Assembly (NCBI RefSeq): GCF_000244915.1
Contig: NZ_CM001442.1
Span: 7,685,012 to 7,749,011 of the forward strand
DNA from: Bradyrhizobium sp. WSM471
Lineage (GTDB): Bacteria > Pseudomonadota > Alphaproteobacteria > Rhizobiales > Xanthobacteraceae
DNA: 64,000 nucleotides
Direction of reading: 5' to 3'
Both the position numbers and the translations under genes were made by a program. The notes under the pieces were generated by a model, which was not told the DNA's origin, did not search any database, and saw only the letters and a list, made by a program, of their open reading frames with translations. Shown piece after piece: positions 54,465-63,297 of this stretch (position 1 is the stretch's first letter; each line of letters starts with the position of its first letter).

Positions 54465-56063
54465 TCATGGCGGCATCACCACCACCCCTTCATTGCCGCG
54501 CAAATCCAGCACGCCTTCGAGCCGCTCCCCTTCGCGATCCAGAAACGTCGACAGCAGAATCTCGCTGCCAAACTTGATCGCGCTGGTGGTGACCGCGATC
54601 GGCTCGGGGCCGAGATTGAGCACCACGGTCACCGCCCTGCCCGCGGCCTCGCGGCGATAGACCAGGAGATCGCCTTGCGCGGCAACCGGATGATAGTCGC
54701 CCGCGACTAGCGGCGGACAGCCCTTCCGCAACGCGATCAGGCGCTTGTAGAGCGTCAGGATCGAAATTGGATCGGCTTCGAGATCGACGACGTTGTTGCG
54801 GATGTGATCCTCCGGCAGCGGCAGCCATGGCCTGACGTCCGAGAAGCCGGCGAAGTTGGAGGAATCCCACTGCATCGGCGTGCGGCAGCCGTCGCGGCCG
54901 ACACCGATGCCGGGTACGTTCTTCTCGAAGGGGTCGCGCACGAACTCGGGAGCGATCGCGAGCTGATGCATGCCGATCTCGTCGCCGTAATAGAGCGTCG
55001 GCGTGCCGCGCAGCGTCAACAGCAGCATGGCGGCGATTCGGGCCTGCTCCGGCCCGACGCGGCTTGCGACGCGCGGGCGATCGTGATTGCCGAGCACCCA
55101 GTTCGGCCAGGCGCCCTTCGGCAGCGCCTTCTCGTAATCCTCGACGATCTTCTCGATCGACCGTGCGCTCCAGAAGGTGGAGAGCAGCGCGAAATTGAAC
55201 GGCATCTGCGCGCCGGTGAGATCGTTGCCGTAATAGGCCATCAGGCGATGCAGCGGCAGATAGATCTCGCCGATCAGGACGCGGGCATCATAGGCATCCG
55301 TGACGCGGCGCATCTCGGCGATGACGTCGTGCACCTCCGGCTGGTCGGTGGAATATTGCGTCAGTATCTTTTCGTTCGGCGGCCGGCCCTCGGCATAATG
55401 CGGATTGGGCGGGTTGTCGCGGAACTCGGCGTCCTTGATCAGGTGCCAGATCACGTCGACGCGAAAGCCGTCGACGCCCTTCTCCAGCCAGAACCGCATC
55501 ACGTCGTAGATCGCCGCGCGGACATCGGGATTGCGCCAGTTGAGGTCCGGCTGCTGGGCGAGGAAGGCGTGATAGTAGTATTGACCGGTCGTCTCATCGA
55601 ACTGCCACGCGCTGCCGCCGAACTCGGAGAGCCAATTGTTCGGCACGCCGCCACCCTCGCCCGGGTCGCGCCAGATGTACCAGTCGCGTTTGGGATTATC
55701 GCGCGAGGAGCGGCTCTCGACGAACCAGGGATGCTGGTCCGAGGTGTGGTTCGGCACGAGGTCGAGGATCAGCTTGAGGCCGTTGTCGTGCGCGGCGGCG
55801 AGAAGCGCATCGAAATCCGCCATCGTGCCGAACAGCGGCTCGATGCCGGTGTAGTCGGAGATGTCGTAGCCGAAATCGGCCATTGGCGAGGGGAAGATCG
55901 GCGACAGCCAGATCGCGTCGACGCCGAGCGATTTCACATAAGACAGCCGCTGCAAAATGCCGGCGAGATCGCCCACACCGTCGCCGTTTGAATCCTGAAA
56001 GGAGCGCGGATAGACCTGATAGAAAATGCCGTCGCGCCACCAAATGCTGCCGCCTTGAGCCAT
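54465..56063 (-). CDS. GH13 alpha-glucosidase (oligo-1,6/AglA-like)
   Basis: The 532-residue protein has D203 (GFRVDVIWH) as nucleophile, E266 (VLIGEIYLP) as acid and D328 (GNHDRPR). DGIFYQVYPRSFQDSNGDGVGD and the QYYYHAFLAQQPDLNWRNP segment are typical of rhizobial AglA-type alpha-glucosidases, which hydrolyse sucrose, maltose and trehalose-like disaccharides. No signal peptide, so cytoplasmic. It is convergent with the trehalose-synthase-like gene; the two may handle the same sugar pool. Confidence 0.92.
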   Translation of the reverse strand: MAQGGSIWWRDGIFYQVYPRSFQDSNGDGVGDLAGILQRLSYVKSLGVDAIWLSPIFPSPMADFGYDISDYTGIEPLFGTMADFDALLAAAHDNGLKLILDLVPNHTSDQHPWFVESRSSRDNPKRDWYIWRDPGEGGGVPNNWLSEFGGSAWQFDETTGQYYYHAFLAQQPDLNWRNPDVRAAIYDVMRFWLEKGVDGFRVDVIWHLIKDAEFRDNPPNPHYAEGRPPNEKILTQYSTDQPEVHDVIAEMRRVTDAYDARVLIGEIYLPLHRLMAYYGNDLTGAQMPFNFALLSTFWSARSIEKIVEDYEKALPKGAWPNWVLGNHDRPRVASRVGPEQARIAAMLLLTLRGTPTLYYGDEIGMHQLAIAPEFVRDPFEKNVPGIGVGRDGCRTPMQWDSSNFAGFSDVRPWLPLPEDHIRNNVVDLEADPISILTLYKRLIALRKGCPPLVAGDYHPVAAQGDLLVYRREAAGRAVTVVLNLGPEPIAVTTSAIKFGSEILLSTFLDREGERLEGVLDLRGNEGVVVMPP

Positions 56064-56235
56064 GCGGGAAATCCATCCAAAAACTGCTTCTCGCGCGGAA
56101 GAACGCGGAAGGAGCGCCCCGGTTCAAAACGGCAGGCGAATTGGGACGGCCGTGTGACGATGTCCGCGGCTGTTCCCGAGCCCCGTGGACAAATCTTTTG
56201 CTTGGCGACATGGCAAAAATCGGCATTGTGGCGCC

Positions 56236-56916
56236 ATGACCGAGCAAAATGAGACACAAGCCGAGGCAGGCGCGAAGGCGGGCGCGATCATCGTCCCCGT
56301 GACGCTGTTCGAGCAGAATTGCACCATCATCTGGGACGAGCCTTCCAAGAAGGCCGTGGTGATCGATCCCGGCGGCGACGTGCCGAAGATCCTGGGCGCC
56401 ATCAAACAGACCGGCGTCACCGTGGAGAAGATCTGGCTGACTCACGGCCATATCGACCATGTCGGCGGCGCGGCCGAACTGCGCGACGCGCTGAAGGTGC
56501 CGATCGAGGGCCCGCACGTCGCGGACAAATTCCTGCTCGATAACGTGGTCGAGAGCGGCGCGCGCTTCGGCATGACGGGGGTGCGCAATTTCGAGCCGGA
56601 CCGCTGGCTCGACGAAGGCGACAGCGTGGCCATCGGCGATCTCAAGTTCGACATCTATCATTGCCCCGGCCATTCGCCGGGCAGCGTGGTGTTCTTCAAC
56701 AAGGACTTGCGCTTCGCCCATGTCGGCGACGTCTTGTTCGCAGGCTCGGTCGGACGCACCGATCTGCCCGGCGGCAGCCACGCGACGCTGATCGACTCCA
56801 TCAAGACCAAGCTGCTGCCGCTCGGCGACGACGTCGGCTTCATCTGCGGCCACGGCGCCGGCTCGAGCATCGGCCAGGAGCGGATGACCAATCCGTTCAT
56901 CACCGGCGAGATGTGA
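56236..56916 (+). CDS. MBL-fold hydrolase, glyoxalase-II-like
   Basis: The 226-residue protein has the metallo-beta-lactamase-fold zinc motif THGHIDHVGG, then HCPGHSPGSVVFF, HVGDVLFAGSVGR and CGHGAGSSIGQE. This is the YcbL/type II glyoxalase-like group that hydrolyses thioesters such as S-lactoylglutathione. ATG at 56236. It is divergent from the alpha-glucosidase gene. Confidence 0.9.
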   Translation: MTEQNETQAEAGAKAGAIIVPVTLFEQNCTIIWDEPSKKAVVIDPGGDVPKILGAIKQTGVTVEKIWLTHGHIDHVGGAAELRDALKVPIEGPHVADKFLLDNVVESGARFGMTGVRNFEPDRWLDEGDSVAIGDLKFDIYHCPGHSPGSVVFFNKDLRFAHVGDVLFAGSVGRTDLPGGSHATLIDSIKTKLLPLGDDVGFICGHGAGSSIGQERMTNPFITGEM

Positions 56917-57034
56917 GCGCCTATTCCGCGGCGTCTGCGAACGCTGCGGGCTGGCTCAGGTTGCGGTCACCCCAGTCGCGGATCGCAGCGACGACGGGCA
57001 CAAAACTCCTGCCTTATCGGCGCGACGGCCTGAA

Positions 57035-58201
57035 TTACTTCATCAATCCCGCGGCCGTGAGGGCGCGCGTGATGATCTGGCCGAGATCGAAGCCGCGGGC
57101 CTCCTCGCGCTTCGGCTCGGCCGGCTCTTCGGCGACCGCCGCGCGGATCGAGCGGGCCAGATGCGGCGCGGGCGAGCGGGCCGGCGTCGGCTTTGGCTCG
57201 GCCTTCTTCGCCGCGTCGGGAATCCAGCCGGTGAGGCCGAAGAATTTGGCGATGTGATAGGACGAGGAGATGCCGGCCTCGATCAGGAACGCGCCTTCCA
57301 CGCCATAGCGCTGGTCGTTGTCGGCAAGGCCGAGCGGCGTGCCGTGTGCCATGTCGGTGATGGCGTAGGACTCGACGAGCGTCTCGCCGTCCTTGTTCCA
57401 CCACGCCTGGCGCGGATATCCGTCGATGTCGGTTTCCGCCATCGGCGCCTCGGGCAGATCGTGCAGGTCGAGCCATTGCTTGACGATCTCGTTGGCATTG
57501 CCGGGATTGACGGTGCGATCGGCGCTGCCGTGCCACACCGAGATCTTCGGCCACGGCCCGCGATGATTCGAGGCCCGCCGCACCAGATCGCCAAGTTCGC
57601 GCGCCGGCCGCTCCGGGGAATGAAACATGCCGTCCAGCGCCTCGCGCAGATTGGTCGCGATGCCGTAGGGAAGTCCCGCGATGACCGCACCGGCCGCGAA
57701 GACTTCAGGGTAGGTCGCTAGCATCACCGACGTCATGCCGCCACCCGCCGACAGGCCCGTGATGAAGATGCGCTTGGGATCGACGCGATGGGTTTCGATC
57801 ATGTGCGCGATCATCTCGCGTATCGAACACGCCTCGCCGCTGTCCCGTGCCGTGTCTTCGGGATTGAACCAGTTGAAGCAGGTGTTGCTGTTGTTGATGC
57901 GCTGCTGCTCGGGCATCAACAGCGCGAAGCCGTAGTGCTCGGCGAGCGTCGACCATCCGGCACCGAGGTCGTAGCTTGCCGCCGTCTGGCCGCAGCCGTG
58001 CAGCACGACGACGAGCGCGCGCGGCTTCTGCAGTTGCGGCGGCACGAACGCGAACAGGCGCAGATTGCCGGGATTGTCGCCGAAGCCCGTGACCTCCTGC
58101 AACGGACTGGACGCATCGGCGCTCCGGCCAAACTCGGCGAAGCGCAATCCGTCCAGCTTTGGCAGACGTCTCAAGAGATCGACATTTCTGGTTAGCGACA
58201 C
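57035..58201 (-). CDS. PHB depolymerase family esterase (LpqC-like)
   Basis: The 388-residue alpha/beta hydrolase has an oxyanion region VVVLHGCGQTAASYD and the nucleophile Ser in ITGLSAGGGMTSVM. It belongs to the extracellular-type PHB depolymerase/feruloyl esterase group, but no clear signal peptide is seen. The start is a GTG at 58201 with CAGGAG 5 bases upstream, giving the N-terminus MSLTRNVDLLRRL. The C-terminal tail is Pro/Ala/Glu-rich. Substrate unknown; it is unrelated in sequence to phaZ at 45132. Confidence 0.87.
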   Translation of the reverse strand: MSLTRNVDLLRRLPKLDGLRFAEFGRSADASSPLQEVTGFGDNPGNLRLFAFVPPQLQKPRALVVVLHGCGQTAASYDLGAGWSTLAEHYGFALLMPEQQRINNSNTCFNWFNPEDTARDSGEACSIREMIAHMIETHRVDPKRIFITGLSAGGGMTSVMLATYPEVFAAGAVIAGLPYGIATNLREALDGMFHSPERPARELGDLVRRASNHRGPWPKISVWHGSADRTVNPGNANEIVKQWLDLHDLPEAPMAETDIDGYPRQAWWNKDGETLVESYAITDMAHGTPLGLADNDQRYGVEGAFLIEAGISSSYHIAKFFGLTGWIPDAAKKAEPKPTPARSPAPHLARSIRAAVAEEPAEPKREEARGFDLGQIITRALTAAGLMK

Positions 58202-58754
58202 GGCAACTCCTGGCAGGCGACGTTCAACGTCCACCCAAACCAAATAGTTGCTGCAGCGCAAAATAAAAAGACCGTGTGCTGTCGATGAGGTGCTAAATCT
58301 CAGGAAAGCCTGCAGAAATCCGCACGTATTAACCGCAATGCCTCAACTTCGTGCAGATGCCCGGCGCATCCACGCCAGGAATGCGGGCAGATCATGATTA
58401 ACGTCAGGAACAGGGCGGGCGAGACGAGAAATCCTGCGCGCGCTGATTGCAGGGCTTCAATGGCAAAGTCAGGGTGAGCCGAGCAGGCGGCCAGAAGGAC
58501 GTTTTTGTTGCCGTGAAGGTCGCCCACCAGCGGTGCGACGAATCGATCTGCTTTGTGACGGTTTGATGCATTGGCGCGCGAACGCGTGTTGGCCTCCGAG
58601 GCAGGTATCGCGAGGTCTCACGTCTTCCCCGACAGAGCGCTCCATCGCATGGCTGCATTCCACCGCGCGGGACATCGCGCGATTGCGTTCGCTGTCTTCA
58701 ACACGTAGCTTCGCGTCACAAACAAACAAAAAATGTAAGTTGGAGAGAACGCCA
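58202..58754. other. 553-base gap without a recognised gene
   Basis: This is the divergent region between the esterase and the flavin monooxygenase. Several short frames exist but none has coding character or a ribosome-binding site that I can support. An AT-richer stretch with repeated ACAAACAA units near 58718 precedes the monooxygenase start and may be its leader. Confidence 0.5.
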
Positions 58755-59990
58755 ATGGCGCGCCTGAAGTTCGGAGCCTTCCTTGCCCCGCATCATCCGA
58801 TCGGGGAGCATCCGATGCTCCAGTTCCGGCGCGATCTCGACCTGGTCGAGCAGTTGGATAGCCTCGGCTATGACGAGTTCTGGTGCGGCGAGCATCATTC
58901 CTCCGGCTGGGAGATGATCGCCTCGCCGGAGATGTTCCTGGCTGCGGCCGGTGAGCGCACCAAGCGGATCAAGCTCGGCACCGGCGTGGTGTCGCTGCCC
59001 TATCACCATCCCTACAACGTCGCGCAGCGCATGGTGCAGCTCGACCACATGACCGGCGGCCGCGCCATCTTCGGCTCGGGCCCCGGCGCGCTGGCCTCCG
59101 ATGCGCATACGCTCGGGATCGATCCGATGACGCAACGCGACCGTCAGGATGAGGCGATCGGCGTGATCCGCCGCCTCTTCGACGGCGAGCGCGTCACCGC
59201 GAAGAGCGACTGGTTCACCATGAACGATGCCGCGCTGCAGATCCTGCCGCTGCAGGAAGAGATGCCGTTCGTCGTGGCCTCGCAGATCTCGCCCTCCGGC
59301 ATGACCCTCGCCGGCAAATACGGCATCGGCATCATCTCGCTGGGTTCGATGACGACGCAGGGGCTGATGTCGCTGCAGCAGCAATGGCAGTTCGCCGAGG
59401 ATGCGGCGAAAAAGCACGGCACCAAGGTCGATCGCGCGAACTGGCGCGTGCTGCTGACCTGGCACGTCGCCGAAACCCGCGAGCAGGCCCGCCGCGAGGC
59501 CGGCGCCGGGCTGATGCGCTGGCACAACGAATATAACGTCGGCACGCTGCAGCGGCCGGGCTTGACCGCGTTCGCCTCACCCGACGAGGCCGTGGACAAG
59601 ACCGCTTTCGTCGACGGCGCGGCCTCCGTCATCGGCACGCCCGACGATCTCGTCAAGATGATCAAGAACGTGATGCAGGTCTCCGGCGGAGTCGGAGCCG
59701 TCATCGGCTTCGTGCACGACTGGGCCAATCCGGAGAACACGCGCCGGAGCTGGGACATGGTCGCGCGCTACGTCGTGCCGGAGATCAACGGCTACGTCGA
59801 CGGCTTGCGCAAGTCGCAAAAATTCGTGATCGAGAATCGCGCGATCTTCGAACGCGCAGGACAGGCCGTGATGGCCAAGATCATGGAAAACGAGAAGGCC
59901 GCCGAGGCGTTGAAGGTGACCGGCGCCGGCCGCGTTGCGATTCCGGCCGTCAACGCGCCGGATTTGCAGAAGGAAGCGGCGAAACGATAG
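58755..59990 (+). CDS. LLM-class flavin-dependent monooxygenase (limonene-monooxygenase-like)
   Basis: The 411-residue protein is a bacterial luciferase-like TIM barrel: ARLKFGAFLAPHHPIGEHP, GYDEFWCGEHHSSGWE, LGTGVVSLPYHHPYNVAQR and GGRAIFGSGPGALASDAH. These use FMNH2 and O2 to oxidise small hydrocarbons or ketones; a flavin reductase must come from elsewhere. GGAGAG sits 8 bases before the ATG at 58755. Substrate unknown; limonene 1,2-monooxygenase is the usual automatic label. Confidence 0.9.
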   Translation: MARLKFGAFLAPHHPIGEHPMLQFRRDLDLVEQLDSLGYDEFWCGEHHSSGWEMIASPEMFLAAAGERTKRIKLGTGVVSLPYHHPYNVAQRMVQLDHMTGGRAIFGSGPGALASDAHTLGIDPMTQRDRQDEAIGVIRRLFDGERVTAKSDWFTMNDAALQILPLQEEMPFVVASQISPSGMTLAGKYGIGIISLGSMTTQGLMSLQQQWQFAEDAAKKHGTKVDRANWRVLLTWHVAETREQARREAGAGLMRWHNEYNVGTLQRPGLTAFASPDEAVDKTAFVDGAASVIGTPDDLVKMIKNVMQVSGGVGAVIGFVHDWANPENTRRSWDMVARYVVPEINGYVDGLRKSQKFVIENRAIFERAGQAVMAKIMENEKAAEALKVTGAGRVAIPAVNAPDLQKEAAKR

Positions 59991-60020
59991 GTTCAGAGCC
60001 CGCCCGGACCTCGGCGAACG

Positions 60021-60057
60021 CCTCGTCCTTCGAGACGACCGCTGCGCGGTCTCCTCA
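60021..60057. repeat. Family H palindrome, left half, split by the IS1182-type element
   Basis: CCTCGTCCTTCGAGACG ... GTCTCCTCA stops at the IS boundary; the right half (TCAGGATGAGG ... GCGTCTCGAAGGATGG) resumes at 61607 and ends near 61708. Rejoining gives CTCCTCAGGATGAGG, a common centre for this repeat type. Confidence 0.72.
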
Positions 60058-61606
60058 GAGCTTGAGAATGTTTCGCTCCCGCCGAGAGAGCTTTGCATTG
60101 CCTGGAGAGCAGTGACCCCAAGGTTTTCAGCTGAACCGGCCCGCTGATGGGGGCTTTGTTGGCGCCTATTGGTGCGGGCTCGCCTATTTATGCCGCTTGC
60201 GCCTTGGCGTGTAAGGCGAAGAAGCGCATCATGTTGTGAGCGACCGCGAACCACAACAGGTGGATGCGGGCCTTGATCTTGCCGCGCAGGGATAACTGGC
60301 GCAGGCCCATGCGTCGGGCATGGGCGTTGATGCATTCGTGTTCGCAACGCAGCCGGTAGAACGCCTTGCCATCGTCGCTCTTCATGCGTTCACGCCAGTC
60401 CGCGACGCCAACACCGTCACCTTTCTTAGGGGCATAAGGGTCGGTGCCGTGTTTTGTCTGCGCTGGCGGACACCACACTTTTATACCGTTGGCATGGGCC
60501 CACTCAATGGCTTCGTTTTTGGTGAAGCCGCCATCGACCAGATAGTTGGAGGGTTGGTAGCCTTCGGCATGCACCATCTCGATCCCCGGCTGGGCCAAGC
60601 CCCGATCCGAGCCGCTGGTATCGATATCGACCGCAACGATCACCTGGTGTTCCGGAGCCGATACGATCTGTGTGTTGTAGGCCGGGCGCCATCCGCCATC
60701 GGCCATCTTCATCACCCGTGCGTCGGCATCGGTGGTGGAAGCGCGCGGCGACTTCTGCTTGGCCACCTCTTTCTTGTTGGTTTTCTCTCGCCGCTCCCGC
60801 TCGGCTTCCAGCTCCTTCATGCGTTCCTGCGCCGCCGCGATCCGCTCCGCACGCTCGCGGGCGCCACGCTCCTTTGCCGCACGCCGACGCCGATCATCGG
60901 CCGCAGGATCGGTCTCGACTTCAAAGCGCAGGCGCTCCACCCGCGTCTGCGCTGCCGTCTTCAACTCATCAAGCCGTGGCCGCCGGCGGAACGAGCCCGC
61001 TCCGGCCGCCGCGCGCACCCGCAAACCATCCTGCGCCAAGGTGTCGAGCGACACCAATCCAGCGTCCACCATCGACGCGACGCCCTGTGTCAGCAGCCGT
61101 TCCAGAACCGCCATATGGGCGATCCGGAAGTTCGACAGGCTGTGATAGTTCATCGACACTCCGCCGCACAACCAACGATAGATCAGATGATCCCGGCACA
61201 GCCGGTCCAGTTGGCGAGCGCTGCCCACTCCATCGATCGTGGCCCAGAGCCAAAGCGCCAGCATCAGCTTCGGCGAGGCCGGCGGATGTCCGGGCTCGCC
61301 CTCCCGCGCCTTGATGACGTCGTACAGCGCCGACAGATCCAGCCCCTCGACAAACGACCAAACCGCGCGGACCGGATGATCATCCCCTACCAGATCGTCC
61401 AATGCCGCGACCTGCATGCTCATCTGGCTGCGTTCCGGTTCTCGCAACCGCACCGCGCCGCGTCCCTTGGGTAGTGGCTTATCCTGCTCGGGCAAGTCTT
61501 CGAACAATTGATCGTCAGCCATCATCTGCCCCTGCTTCGCCCCGTCATCGAATCATAGCAAAGCGGCTACGGCAAATGCCCGTTTAGACGAAAGATTCTC
61601 ACCCTC
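60058..61606 (-). mobile_element. IS1182-family insertion sequence
   Basis: Imperfect terminal inverted repeats of about 18 bp (left GAGCTTGAGAATGTTTCG, right complement GAGGGTGAGAATCTTTCG, 15 of 18 equal) bound the transposase. TCA is repeated at both sides (60055-60057 and 61607-61609), consistent with a 3- to 4-base target duplication. It sits in a palindromic repeat between the flavin monooxygenase and P450 genes and disrupts neither. Confidence 0.75.
60188..61525 (-). CDS. IS1182-family DDE transposase
   Basis: The 445-residue transposase begins with the IS1182/IS5-like N-terminal domain (LVGDDHPVRAVWSFVEGLDL, ASPKLMLALWLWATIDG, YHSLSNFRIAH), has an Arg/Glu-rich coiled coil (about 190-265) and the DDE core with DADARVMKMADGGWRPAYN and YLVDGGFTKNEAIE. 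It looks intact. The ATG pair at 61525 is within the element. Confidence 0.9.
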   Translation of the reverse strand: MMADDQLFEDLPEQDKPLPKGRGAVRLREPERSQMSMQVAALDDLVGDDHPVRAVWSFVEGLDLSALYDVIKAREGEPGHPPASPKLMLALWLWATIDGVGSARQLDRLCRDHLIYRWLCGGVSMNYHSLSNFRIAHMAVLERLLTQGVASMVDAGLVSLDTLAQDGLRVRAAAGAGSFRRRPRLDELKTAAQTRVERLRFEVETDPAADDRRRRAAKERGARERAERIAAAQERMKELEAERERREKTNKKEVAKQKSPRASTTDADARVMKMADGGWRPAYNTQIVSAPEHQVIVAVDIDTSGSDRGLAQPGIEMVHAEGYQPSNYLVDGGFTKNEAIEWAHANGIKVWCPPAQTKHGTDPYAPKKGDGVGVADWRERMKSDDGKAFYRLRCEHECINAHARRMGLRQLSLRGKIKARIHLLWFAVAHNMMRFFALHAKAQAA

Positions 61607-61780
61607 TCAGGATGAGGCTAAGCGGCACCGGAGTCCGATGAAACTGCTGCCGCACAACGCTGTCCTCATCCTGAGGGCCCGCCAGAGGCGGGCGTCTCGA
61701 AGGATGGCCGCAGCGAAGCATCGTCACGTCCGCGGACCCGGATTGTGTTATGTTGGGTCCAGCCAACCGGAGCGATCGTC

Positions 61781-63157
61781 ATGTCGATGCAGAATGTGGC
61801 CGCCCCTGCGCTCGGCTTCACTCCGCCCAAGCGCAACGAGCTGACACACATCCCCGGCGACGAAGGCTGGCCGATCGTCGGCAAGACCTTTCAGGTCCTC
61901 GCCGACCCCAAGGGGCATATCGAGGCGAACGGCGCCAAATACGGCCTGGTCTATCGCACGCACTTCTTCGGCGAGACCAATGTCGTGCTGCTCGGCCCCG
62001 AGGCCAACGAGCTCGTGCTGTTTGACCAGCAAAAGCTGTTCTCCTCGACCCATGGCTGGAACAAGGTACTCGGCCTGTTGTTTCCGCGCGGATTGATGCT
62101 GCTGGATTTCGAGGAGCACCGGCTGCACCGCAAGGCGCTGTCGGTCGCGTTCAAGTCCGGCCCGATGAAGTCGTATCTGAGTGATCTCGACCGCGGCATC
62201 GCCGCCCGCGTCGCGCAGTGGAAGGCCAAGCCCGGCGAGATGCAGCTTTATCCGGCGATGAAGCAGCTCACGCTCGATCTCGCCGCCGCGTCCTTTCTCG
62301 GCGCCGATATCGGGCCGGAGGTGGACCAGATCAACCGCGCCTTCGTCGACATGGTCGCCGCTGCCGTCGCCCCGATCCGCCGGCCGCTGCCCGGCACGCA
62401 GATGGCGGCCGGCGTCAGGGGACGCCAGCGCATCGTCGCCTATTTCCGCGAGCAGATTCCGCTGCGGCGTGGCAATCACGGTGGCGATGATCTGTTCTCG
62501 CAGCTCTGCCGCGCAACCCACGAGGACGGCGCGCTGCTCTCGGAACAGGATATCATCGACCACATGAGCTTTCTGATGATGGCGGCGCACGATACGCTGA
62601 CCTCGTCGCTGACGTCGTTCATCGGCGAGCTCGCGGCAAATCCCGACTGGCAGGACAAGCTTCGCGCGGAAGTCATGGCGCTGGGGCTCGCCCCTGATGC
62701 GCCGAGCAGCTTCGACGATCTCGAAAAGATGCCGCTGTCGGAGATGGCGTTCAAGGAAGCGCTGCGGATCAAGCCGCCGGTGCCCTCGATGCCGCGCCGC
62801 GCCATGCGCGATTTCACCTTCAAGGGCTTTACGATTCCGGCCGGCACCGCGATCGGCGTCAATCCGCTCTACACCCACCACATGAAGGAGATCTGGCCGG
62901 AACCGGATCGGTTCGATCCGCTGCGTTTCACCGAAGAGGCCCAGCGCAACCGCCACCGCTTTGCCTGGGTGCCGTTCGGCGGCGGCGCGCATATGTGCCT
63001 CGGCCTGCACTTCGCCTACATGCAGGCCAAATGTTTCGCGCGGCACTTCCTGCAGAACATCGAGGTCTCGCTGGAGCCGGGTTACAAGCCCGACTGGCAG
63101 ATGTGGCCGATCCCGAAGCCGCGCGACGGATTGCGCGTGCGGGTGAAGGCGGTTTAG
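61781..63157 (+). CDS. Cytochrome P450
   Basis: The 458-residue haem monooxygenase has the I-helix region MMAAHDTLTSSLT, the ExxR pair E326/R329 (KEALRIKPP) and the haem-binding loop FGGGAHMCLGLH with the axial ligand C406. The I-helix carries His-Asp-Thr in place of the usual Gly-x-Asp/Glu-Thr, as in CYP51-like and some terpenoid P450s. GGAG precedes the ATG by 8 bases. Redox partners and substrate are not visible nearby. The IS1182-type element ends 174 bases upstream. Confidence 0.94.
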   Translation: MSMQNVAAPALGFTPPKRNELTHIPGDEGWPIVGKTFQVLADPKGHIEANGAKYGLVYRTHFFGETNVVLLGPEANELVLFDQQKLFSSTHGWNKVLGLLFPRGLMLLDFEEHRLHRKALSVAFKSGPMKSYLSDLDRGIAARVAQWKAKPGEMQLYPAMKQLTLDLAAASFLGADIGPEVDQINRAFVDMVAAAVAPIRRPLPGTQMAAGVRGRQRIVAYFREQIPLRRGNHGGDDLFSQLCRATHEDGALLSEQDIIDHMSFLMMAAHDTLTSSLTSFIGELAANPDWQDKLRAEVMALGLAPDAPSSFDDLEKMPLSEMAFKEALRIKPPVPSMPRRAMRDFTFKGFTIPAGTAIGVNPLYTHHMKEIWPEPDRFDPLRFTEEAQRNRHRFAWVPFGGGAHMCLGLHFAYMQAKCFARHFLQNIEVSLEPGYKPDWQMWPIPKPRDGLRVRVKAV

Positions 63158-63169
63158 CGCTCCATTTGC

Positions 63170-63285
63170 GTGTCCCGGACGCGCGAAGCGCGAGCCGAGA
63201 CCCAGAATCGTGAGCCACGTTCCGTGCGAGAGATGGGCCCCGGCTCTGCGGAGCGGCACTTCGCGCCGCGCCGCGTCCGGGGCAC
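63170..63285. repeat. Intergenic palindrome, family G (GTGTCCCGGACGCG type)
   Basis: GTGTCCCGGACGCG at the left and CGCGTCCGGGGCAC at the right form the stem, with inner GAGCCGAGACCCA and GGGCCCCGGCTC. It lies between the convergent P450 and SDR genes. Confidence 0.8.
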
Positions 63286-63297
63286 GAGACCAACCTC

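Noticed and set aside
58300..58729. Short minus-strand frames in the gap before the flavin monooxygenase
   Set aside because: No ribosome-binding site, no family resemblance and mutually overlapping frames.
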